Positions 30,948 to 42,900 of a stretch of DNA of 64,000 nucleotides are shown here, piece by piece. Position 1 is the stretch's first letter; the number at the start of each line of letters is the position of its first letter. The DNA comes from Archivesica marissinica (lineage: Eukaryota; Mollusca; Bivalvia; Venerida; Vesicomyidae). A model generated the notes under the pieces. It was not told the DNA's origin and made no database searches. It saw only the letters and a program-made list of their open reading frames with translations. The stretch lies in NCBI GenBank assembly GCA_014843695.1, contig CM026386.1, positions 14,617,964 to 14,681,963 on the forward strand. The letters run 5' to 3'. The position numbers and the translations under genes are program-made.

Positions 30948-33900
30948 AGCAGGATTACGCAAAAACTTACGATTGAACGTTAATCAATTGTTTTGGGGGA
31001 GGTCTGCTATTGGCCTAAAACCAATCGATTAATCCTTTGCCTGCTGAGTAAATAAAATCACATTTGCAAACAACATAGATCCTGATCAGCCACAGGGTAA
31101 CGCTGCATCTGATCAGGATCTATGTTGTTTGCTATTCAGCCAAATGTTTTAGCTGCACTATCCGAATAGCAAACAGCATAGATCCTGATCTGATCTGGAT
31201 CTATGCCATTTGCAAAGGTGATTTTTATCTGTGGCTAGCGTGCAACAGGTTAACTTTTGGGAAATGATCTGGAGGACAGAATGACATATTTATGGGCTGT
31301 ACGGAGTGCCCTCTAGTCTTACCATTTGAACAGGACAGACAATTTTCATATGCGTTTTCTCATCAGTATATCCGTGTCCACACACGTGCTTATATGCATT
31401 TTTCTTTTATTCTCAAAGATTACATATAATAGACAACATAAATGTACATATGTACATATATTTGTTTTTATTATTATATTGTCACCCTATTTAAAGGGCC
31501 AGCCATTTCTGACTTACGAGATACCTCTTTTTATGAACATCAGTACTTCCCGAATCCTATGCTTGTATGTCAGGCGACAGGCTGGTATGCAATCGGTAAC
31601 CATTATTTAACTAGCTGGCAGCTCACCAACCGGCCATATCAGAACTAACCCCAGACGAGGTTCGAACCTTTGACCTCCCGCTCCGCAGGCGTACGCCGTA
31701 ACCACTAAGCCACAGAACACAGATAGACTAAAGTAGTGTAACGATATACAGTCGTACTTCATTGCCTCGGACTCGTCGAGCCCGTGAATAATGGATGGAG
31801 TCATGGGTGGTTCGAGTGACCAGTGATATTTAGAAATAACTTTTACACACATCTAAATTTTGAGCAACATTTTTTGATTGTCTCAGCCTTTTTCAACCAA
31901 CCGAATAATGTGCATTTTGATATGTCAAATATTATTTGCTCTAAAATCAGATGTATTTTCTACATGAATATAAACTTTTTTGCTCTAAAATCAGATGTAT
32001 TTTCTACATGAATATAAACATATTTGCTCTAAAATCAGATGTATTTTCTACATGAATATAAACTTTTTTGCTCTAAAATCAGATGTATTTTCTACATGAA
32101 TATAAACTTTTTTGCTCTAAAATCAGATGTATTTTCTAAATGAATATAAACTTTTTTGCTCTAAAATCAGATGTATTTTCTAAATGAATATAAACATATT
32201 TGCTCTAAAATCAGATGTATTTTCTACATGAATATAAACTTTTCCCCCCTGGAATTTCTAACTCTTTAACTGCGTCTTATACTCCATAGCGATCTTTATA
32301 CAAAATATTACAATAATCACTTGAAAAATGCCCATCATGCCAAATGTTTTTACAAGAACTTTTTCTGTTCATGGGCAACTGTACATTTCCTTTAACAAAT
32401 AACATAAAATAAAATAGTGAAATGCTTAAGGGGCTGTGACGTTTAACCCTTTCCTTCATAGAGATTTAGCTTTTATTAGATTCTGGCCTTTATTATGAAC
32501 ATTGGTTTGGCTACTACATTGTCAATGTATGTCGTATTGGTAATGGCGTCAAGAGGTGCTTCTATGAGGGAAAGGGTTAATTATGAACATTGGTTTGGCT
32601 ACTACATTGTCAATGTATGTCGTATTGGTAATGGCGTCAAGAGGTGCTTCTATGAGGGAAAGGGTTTATTATGAACATTGGTTTGGCTACTACATTGTCA
32701 ATGTATGTCGTATTGGTAATGGCGCCAAGAGGTGCTTCCATGAGGGAAAGGGTTAATGAACATTGGTTTGGCTACTACATTGTCAATGTATGTCGTATTG
32801 GTAATGGCGCCAAGAGGTGCTTCCATGAGGGAAAGGGTTAAACTGTGCTAGGTATTGATCCAAAACAAATACTTTGAAAATAAACAATAAAAGCACTGGT
32901 ACCACGCTTCGTTCTATTAGTTTCTATTTCTACACATCGTAGTTGGGCCAATATTTAATTTCACCCTTTGCATGCCGAGTATTTTGCGTAACGCCGTGTC
33001 TGATCAGGATCTATGTTGTTTGCTATTCAGCCAAGTGTTTTAGCTCCACTATCTGCTGCTAGGGTTAATAAAAAGAAACAGTGCTTTTAGTTGTTCATTC
33101 TCAAACTATTTGTTTTGGGTTAATATCGAGCACTTCTTAGATGCCATAGCCCCTTAATAGAAATAGATTATATTTCAATAGATGTACAGCAAACACTTGA
33201 CTCTAGGCTAATTTCAATGCTTCATACATATTCAAATGTAATTGAAAATATAGTTTACTACAGAACACACAAGCCAAGTTCAAACTACAGCCAAAAAAAT
33301 AACACGAACAACAAACTGTATCACTTCAAAGGTCAAAACTGTTTCTCTATCCACGTTCGCAGAGAAATACAGTAATTTGCCACAATGTACGTTGGCACGC
33401 AATTACTTCACCATTTCTGTGTATATTACAGATTCCGGGTACATGTATTATATAACTGGTAACATTTTTCAATCTTAAATTTTATTTATAAATAAAAGTT
33501 TGGCATATTTTAGATTGTCTATATACCATTTTTTTAATAGTTAATTCTTTTGATACCACCAACAAATCTGCTTGTACCACAATAGCCAAAATGTGCACTG
33601 TGCCTGGTGAGATATGTATGATGATTATACAAAATAACCTCACAGTTGTCAGAATCAGTACAAGAGAGATAGAGGTTCTGCATGGGGACAGAGAGAAGTG
33701 AGATAGAGGTTCTGCACGGGGACAGCGAGAAGTGAGATAGAGGTTCTACATGGGTACAGAGAGAAGTGAGATAGAGGTTCTGCACAGGGACAGCGAGAAG
33801 TGAGATATAGGTTCTGCACGGGTACAGAGAGAAGTGAGATAGAGGTTCTGCACGGGGACAGCAAGAAGTGAGATATAGGTTCTGCATGGGGACAGCGAGA

Positions 33901-36900
33901 AGTGAGATAGAGGTTCTGCACGGGGACAGCGAGAAGTTGAGATAGAGGTTCTGCACAGGGACAGCGAGAAGTGAGATAGAGGTTCTGCACGGGAACAGCG
34001 AGAAGTGAGATAGAGGTTCTGCACGGGAACAGCGAGAAGTGAGATAGAGGTTCTGCACGGGGACAGCGAGAAGTGAGATAGAGGTTCTGCACGGGGACAG
34101 CGAGAAGTGAGATAGAGGTTCTGCACAGGGACAGCAAGAAGTGAGATAGAGGTTCTGCATAGGTACAGCAAGAAGTGAGATAGAGGTTCTGCACGGGGAC
34201 AGCGAGAAGTGAGATAGAGGTTCTGCACGGGGACAGCGAGAAGTGAGATAGAGGTTCTGCAGGGGGACAGCGAGAAGTTGAGATAGAGGTTCTGCACGGG
34301 GACAGCAAGAAGTGAGATAGAGGTTCTGCACGGGGACAGCGAGAAGTGAGATAGAGGTTCTGCACGGGGACAGCGAGAAGTTGAGATAGAGGTTCTGCAC
34401 GGGGACAGCGAGAAGTGAGATAGAGGTTCTGCACGGGGACAGCGAGAAGTGAGATAGAGGTTCTGCACGGGGACAGCAAGATAATTCATGAAACAAGGAA
34501 TGTTACATTTAATTCTTTTGATACAATCAACAAATTTTCTTTTTATTTTATGCCACTGATGCATCAACAGCCTCAAATAAACAAATGGAAATGTTCGTCC
34601 TGAAGGGCAGGTGCTAACAACATGCTATAAATATAATACATATGGTGCCCGGCAACTGGTGCCCAGTAACTGCTAAGTTCCAGAACAACCGCTAGATTGC
34701 ATAAGCATGCAAAGAACCAGTTTTGACAATGTTCTACATGTACTGTAAAATCATGTATTTTAACGGGAGATTAAGTTTCATGGACTTCCATTTTTCATTT
34801 TTTTATTTAATAAAATTCATATTTGTAATTTTTAATACAATTAATACACAACAATTCTTTCACAAATACTACATGTATAATTCAAATAATACAAATGACA
34901 ATTTGTCACAAAGAAAAATGCATAATTCGTCATTTATCAATTCCATGAAATTTAATGCCTCGTGAAAATAATAAACTGTACAGTATGTGAGACCTTTAGA
35001 GCGGGGTCCCGGAGGTTGTAAGTAATTAGAACCCTCGCGTAGAGAGCTGGTCGCCCTATCTGCACTCAGAGATCTCTTCTTCGAGCGGGAAAATCTCTTC
35101 TTGATGCGTGCCGCAAAAGATTTCCGTTCTAGAAATCCAGTATACATACATGTCTCAAAACACTTGCATCACAATAATCAAAATGTTATAAACATCTCTA
35201 CTGTGACAAAAAACCTAGTGAGGTTCAATACTTAAATCTATTTAATGTTGCTACAGGTTTCCCATTTGAGCGACGGGCAGTTTACCCAACAATACCTTTC
35301 CTTGACAGACTCCAGCAGTTAACCAGTACTTGGTGCAGAAAACTCCGAAAGAAGCTGCAATTTGTTCATAAAAAGAGACACGGTCTGAGCAGGGCTCGAA
35401 CCCGTGCCCATCAGTGATGATAGGTTACAGTGGTATACAAGTCAGCAACCGTAACCACTCGGCCACAGAGGCGGACATTTTCAAGACGTTGAGTCACAGA
35501 TCCAGTACAGTAGATAGCCACTAATAGGTCAGAACACAAATCTAGTACCATAAATATTAACCATAGGTCAACAGTTTGTTTGTCACCATAACACATTGTA
35601 AATCTCTCAATGTCGCCATGTGACCAAGACATAAATACTGTCTATGCTGAAAAGGGTTTTAAAGATTGAAAACGCTGCAATGGTGCGCTAAATGGTACTA
35701 GAATGTCATCTTTAGACGCCCATAAATGATGTAATAAAAAACGTGACAAGTGACATCAATGACAGCTTTAGTCTGAAAACGTTCGTGTTGACAACATTTC
35801 AACATGCAGCGGCTAGGTACCACACGTGCAAATTAGTGAGAAATAAAATGTGTTACTCCATTGCTTTCAACCAGTGGAATGACACATTTTATTTCACTGA
35901 TAAATTTCTATATTTCATTGGAAAGCATAAATAAAATATGGTATGGAAACAAACTCGGCATATTTTGTGAAATTTTCTTCTTTCCATAATGGCTCAGCAA
36001 TCATTTTCAGATTATTATTGGTCAGTCAGTCTCTTGTGTCAGACTACCACCAACATTTCCTGGGAACCAGTACTCAACTCTCCGACTTCCATAAGCGACG
36101 GACAACTTTTTCACATAGCGCATGTGCCACCCAGCATTATTACAGGCAGGCACGGACGGACACCCAAGTACAACAACCGACCTACCGCAAGCCAGCTGGA
36201 TAGCTCCCTCACATGAAAAAATTGAACATCCCCAGTGGGATTCGAACCTTCAATGGTGAGAGGCAAGTGATCTGAGGTCAATGACTGTAACCATTGACCT
36301 GGGTGACCAGTTGACCTTCACACCAAAGAATTGGTAAAAAACACAATTATTGTAGGATTAAATTCCATTTGCTGTTGTTTATGCAAGTGTAAACACATAG
36401 CAAGCCCACATAGCAAGTGTAAACACTGCCCAAATAGCAAGTGTAAACACTGCCCAAATAGCAAGTGTAAACACTGTACAAATAGCAAGTGTAAACACTG
36501 TACAAATAGCAAGTGTAAACACTGTACAAATAGCAAGTGTAAACACTGTACAAATAGCAAGTGTAAACACTGCCCAAATAGCAAGTGTAAACGCTGCCCA
36601 CATAGCAAGTGTAAACACTGTACAAATAGCAAGTGTAAACGCTGCCCACATAGCAAGTGTAAACACTGTACAAATAGCAAGTGTAAACGCTGTACAAATA
36701 GCAAGTGTAAACACTGTACAAATAGCAAGTGTAAACACTGCCCAAATAGCAAGTGTAAACGCTGCCCACATAGCAAGTGTAAACACTGTACAAATAGCAA
36801 GTGTAAACACTGTACAAATAGCAAGTGTAAACACTGTACAAATAGCAAGTGTAAACGCTGCCCACATAGCAAGTGTAAACACTGTACAAATAGCAAGTGT

Positions 36901-39900
36901 AAACACTGTACAAATAGCAAGTGTAAACACTGTACAAATAGCAAGTGTAAACACTGTACAAATAGCAAGTGTAAACACTGTACAAATAGCAAGTGTAAAC
37001 ACTGCCCAAATAGCAAGTGTAAACGCTGCCCACATAGCAAGTGTAAACACTGTACAAATAGCAAGTGTAAACACTGTACAAATAGCAAGTGTAAACACTG
37101 TACAAATAGCAAGTGTAAACGCTGCCCACATAGCAAGTGTAAACACTGTACAAATAGCAAGTGTAAACCTGTACAAATAGCAAGTGTAAACACTGTACAA
37201 ATAGCAAGTGTAAACACTGTACAAATAGCAAGTGTAAATGCTGCCCACATAGCAAGTGTAAACACTGTACAAATAGCAAGTGTAAACACTGTACAAATAG
37301 CAAGTGTAAACACTGTACAAATAGCAAGTGTAAATGCTGCCCACATAGCAAGTGTAAACACTGTACAAATAGCAAGTGTAAACACTGTACAAATAGCAAG
37401 TGTAAACACTGTACAAATAGCAAGTGTAAACGCTGCCCACATAGCAAGTGTAAACACTGTACAAATAGCAAGTGTAAACACTGTACAAATAGCAAGTGTA
37501 AACACTGCCCACATAGCAAGTGTAAACACTGCCCAAATAGCAAGTGTAAACACTGTACAAATAGCAAGTGTAAACGCTGCCCAAATAGCAAGTGTAAACA
37601 CTGCCCAAATAGCAAGTGTAAACACTGCCCAAATAGCAAGTGTAAACGCTGCCCACATAGCAAGTGTAAACGCTGCCCTAATAGCAAGTGTAAACGCTGC
37701 CCAAATAGCAAGTGTAAACGCTGCCCTAATAGCAAGTGTAAACGCTGCCCAAATATGCAGACATTGAATAATGCCCCGGAGTGACATTCGCACCACAGAA
37801 CTGTTACAAAGCATACATAAATATCCACCAATACACAAGCATACACACCTTTAACTTGAGGAGGGCATGAAATTTCGGGTGATTCTGGTGAAGACATGGC
37901 ATTGGGAGCTGATAATCTACTCATGTCATCATCGACGGAACTTTCTAAAGTCTGAAATAAGAATTACATAAATACAATGAACTAGCAATAGAACGAGGGC
38001 GTTACACAATCGTACCACGGAATGAACGAATCTGTATATATTGTAATTATAGAATGACCGAAAGTGAGTATCATTTTCTTCTTATTTGCCCTAAATTTAG
38101 AGATTTAAGGAAAAAATATCTGAAATGCTACTATTACACTTGGCATACTGAACAAAAGTTTATTACCTTACTTACAGAGACTAAGAGGAAAACTGTTCAA
38201 AACCTATCCAAATTTATATATTACGCAAGATTAGCAAGAAATTAACAATTTTATACACCACAACCATCTATGCTCTTCTGAAAATGTATCCATGCCTTTC
38301 CATTGTACTTTGTTTATGTATTGTTTGCTATAAATATGTTATCATATTTAATGCAATAAATATATTATAATTATAAATAAATTTTTATATAAAATAACAA
38401 TAATATTGAATTTATTTCATGTATATAACACTGCTGATCAGCGTGCTGATCAGGATCTATGTTGTTTGCTACATAGCCAAGTGTCTTAGCAAGATCATCT
38501 GAATAGCAAACAGCATAGAGCCTGATCAGACGGCACTTTCCATGGTGGCTGATCTGGCTCTACGTTCTTTGCAAATACTGTTTGAACGGTATCCAGAATG
38601 AAATGTGTTAATTGGTAGTGAGTGAATCAATATAAATTCTGGTTGTTAAAATACAGGTGTTTAAATGTAAATTCTGGTTGTTAAATACATATGGGTGTTT
38701 AAATGTAAATTCTGGTTGTTAAATACATGTGGGTGTTTAAATGTAAATTCTGGTTGTTAAATACATATGGGTGTGTTTAAATGTAAATTCTGGTTGTTAA
38801 AATACATGTGGGTGTTTAAATATAAATTCTGGTTGTTAAATACATGTGGGTGTTTAAATATAAATTCTGGTTGATAAATACATGTGGGTAAATTCTGGTT
38901 GCTAAAATACATGTAGGTGTTTAAATGTAAATTCTGGTTGTTAAAATACATGTGGGTGTTTAAATATAAATTCTGGTTGCTAAATACATGTGGGTGTTTA
39001 AATATAAATTCTGGTTGCTAAATACATGTGGGTGTTTAAATATAAATGCTGGTTGTTAAATACATGTGGGTGTTTAAATATAAATTCTGGTTGTTAAATA
39101 CATGTGGGTGTTTAAATGTAAATTCTGGTTGTTAAATACAAGTCGATGCTACAATGTATATTCTGGTGTTTAAATATCAATGGACGCTTCAATGTAAAAT
39201 CTGGTTGTTGAAGACAAGTGGACAAATGGGCGCTTCAATGTAAAATCTGGTTGCTGAAGACAAGTGGACAAATGGGCGCTTCAATGTAAAATCTGGTTGT
39301 TGAAGACAAGTGGACAAATGGGCGCTTCAATGTAAAATCTGGTTGCTGAAGACAAGTGGACAAATGGGCGCTTCAATGAAAAATCTGGTTGCTGAAGACA
39401 AGTGGACAAATGGGCGCTTCAATGAAAAATCTGGTTGCTGAAGACAAGTGGACAAATGGGTGCTTCAATGAAAAATCTGGTTGCTGAAGACAAGTGGGCA
39501 AATGGGTGCCTCAATGAAAAATCTGGTTGCTGAAGACAAGTGGACAAATGGGCGCTTCAATGAAATATCTGGTTGCTGAAGACAAGTGGGCAAATGGGCG
39601 CTTCAATGAAAAATCGGGTTGCTGAAGACAAGTGGACACTTCAATGAAAAATCGGGTCATTAGATAAAAGTGGGTGGTTCAATGAACACGTTTAGTTGTT
39701 AAATATAAATGGCTGTTGCAATGTAACTTCTGGAAGTTAAATAAGAGTGGGTGCTTCAGTGTAACTTCTGGAAGTTAAATAAGAGTGGGTGCTTCAGTGT
39801 AACTTCTGGAAGTTAAATAAAAGTGGGTGCTTCAGTGTAACTTCTGGAAGTTAAATAAGAGTGGGTGCTTCAGTGTAACTTCTGGAAGTTAAATAAGAGT

Positions 39901-42900
39901 GGGTGCTTCAGTGTAACTTCTGGAAGTTAAATAAGAGTGGGTGCTTCAGTGTAACTTCTGGAAGTTAAATAAAAGTGGGTGCTTCAGTGTAACTTCTGGA
40001 AGTTAAATAAGAGTGGGTGCTTCAGTGTAACTTCTGGAAGTTAAATAAGAGTGGGTGCTTCAGTGTAACTTCTGGAAGTTAAATAAGAGTGGGTGCTTCA
40101 GTGTAACTTCTGGAAGTTAAATAAGAGTGGGTGCTTCAGTGTAACTTCTGGAAGATAAATAAAAGTGGGTGCTTCAGTGTAACTTCTGGAAGTTAAATAA
40201 GAGTGGGTGCTTCAGTGTAACTTCTGGAAGTTAAATAAGAGTGGGTGCTTCCGTGTAACTTCTGGAAGCTAAATAAGAGTGGGTGCTTCAGTGTAACTTC
40301 TGGAAGATAAATAAAAGTGGGTGCTTCAGTGTAACTTCTGGAAGTTAAATAAGAGTGGGTGCTTCAGTGTAACTTCTGGAAGGTAAATAAAAGTGGGGCT
40401 TCAGTGTAACTTCTGGTATTTAACCCATAACATGCCGAATAAATTGGACATAATGTACAAACAACAAAGATGCAGATCATATGCCGCATCTGATCAGGAT
40501 CTATGTTGTTTACTATTCAGTCAAGTGTTTTAGCTCCACTATCCGAATAGCAAACAGCATAGAGCCTCGTTCATCAGACGACGTGGTCTGCATGGTCTGA
40601 TCTTGCTCTATGTTGTTACCAAAAGGACTTTAGACATGATTGACAGGTTAAGGGTTAATTATAAAAGTGGGTGCTTCATTGTAACATCCTGGTTGGTGGA
40701 TACATTAGGGTGCTTTCATATAAAATCTGGTTATTAAATACACAAGTTGGTGCAACAATATAAGTTCTGTTTGATATATAAAACTGGTGGCAAATCGCGC
40801 AGCAGCGTTGAATTATGTTAATTATACAACAGACAATAGAACTGGATACAGTAGAGAATATAATACACTACCTTGATCTTTGGTACAATTATCTCCTTTG
40901 TTAGCAGAAAAAGAAAGTAAATCATAACACAATTAAAATGATTTCAAACATGACTGATTGGGACAAATCATGCATCAACACAAAATATGCATAATATGTA
41001 ACTGTGATAATGCTGTTTAAACTAAATACCGTATATTCCCTTTCAGGGGGCGCTACATTTTACAAAGGGGTGGGGCGTTTAATAGGGTACATAAAATATG
41101 ATAAAATGTAATGAGTCTATTGCGTGATAAACAATGCGATTACCGGTTTATTCACAAATCACTGATCAATGTATTTAACACGTTTGTGCACCATGTATAA
41201 TCCCACATGTCATTAGGAATGGGGAACGGGAGAGGGGGTGGGGGCGTTAAATGGGGAATATACGGTAGATGCAAACTTGAATAGGGAATCTTGCAAAAAA
41301 GGTCTAAAATGCTGTTTTAATTAATTAATGCAAATTGAAATTTCTGTCATATTCCTGTTCACGATTTATAAAAAGGTAGTGGGGCAGGGGAAAAAACCCT
41401 AGCAACAGCATGCACTTTATCACAGCATTATTTTATGGTGTTTTAGCTATATGCAAAAAGCGCGTCGCTGCCACCGGAAAGGTGACAGCTTATGTCTCAT
41501 TCCCACACAAGTGGGCGAAACAAATACGAGACAATGGCAGAAAGTGCAGTTCCGTATTTCTGAACAAGAATATGAGTTTTCCAAGTTCTTACCAATAAAA
41601 AAAGTTTGACAAAAAAAATCACAAACATCAATTTTAAGAAATGTGTTATACCTGACCTAAATGCGTTATACCTGACCTAAATGTGCTATATCTGACCTAA
41701 ATGCATTATACCTGACCTAAATGCGTTATATCTGACCTAAATGCATTATACCTGACCTAAATGCGTTATATCTGACCTAAATCTGTTATACCTGATATAA
41801 ATGTGTTATATCCGACACAAATGCACTATACCTGACCTAAATGCATTATACCTGACCTAAATGAGTTAATCATGACATAAATGTGTTATACCTGACCTAA
41901 ATGCGTTATACCTGACCTAAATGCGTTATACCTGACCTAAATGAGTTAATCATGACATTAATGCGTTATACCTGACCTAAATGCACTAATTCTGATCTTA
42001 ATGCATTATACCTGACCTAAATGCATCATACCTGACCTAAATGTGTTATACCTGACCTAAAATGCGTTATATCTGACCTAAATGCATTATATATCTCACC
42101 TAAATGCATATACCTGACCTAAAATGCATTATACCTGACCTAAATGTGCTATGCCTGACCTAAATGCAATATACCTGACCTAAATGCATCATACCTGACC
42201 TAACTGCATTATACCTGACCTAAATGCGCTATACCTGACCTAAATGGAATATACCAGACCTAAAATGCATTATACCTGACCTAAATGCGCTATACCTGAC
42301 CTAAATGAGTCTTAGCTGACCTAAATGAGTCTTAGCTGACCTAAATGAGTCTTAGCTGACCTAAATGAGTCTTAGCTGACCTAAATGAGTCTTAGCTGAC
42401 CTAAATGAGTCTTAGCTGACCTAAATGAGTCTTAGCTGACCTAAATGAGTCTTAGCTGACCTAAATGAGTCTTAGCTGACCTAAATGCGCTATACCTGAC
42501 CTAAATGAGTCTTAGCTGACCTAAATGCGCTATACCTGACCTAAATGAGTCTTAGCTGACCTAAATGCGCTATACCTGACCTAAATGAGTCTTAGCTGAC
42601 CTAAATGAGTCTTAGCTGACCTAAATGAGTCTTAGCTGACCTAAATGCGCTATACCTGACCTAAATGAGTCTTAGCTGACCTAAATGAGTCTTAGCTGAC
42701 CTAAATGAGTCTTAGCTGACCTAAATGAGTCTTAGCTGACCTAAATGAGTCTTAGCTGACCTAAATGCGCTATACCTGACCTAAATGAGTCTTAGCTGAC
42801 CTAAATGAGTCTTAGCTGACCTAAATGAGTCTTAGCTGACCTAAATGAGTCTTAGCTGACCTAAATGAGTCTTAGCTGACCTAAATGCGCTATACCTGAC

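Noticed and set aside
33534..34576. Three overlapping ~300-codon minus frames
   Set aside because: Produced by the 34-bp array; the same peptide AVPVQNLYLTS appears in all three frames.
36318..37924. Very long open frames (up to ~525 codons) on both strands
   Set aside because: The 24-bp unit is a multiple of three and has no stop in several frames; the peptides are simple repeats such as CKHCTNSK or QCLHLLFV. No start, splice or composition evidence of coding.
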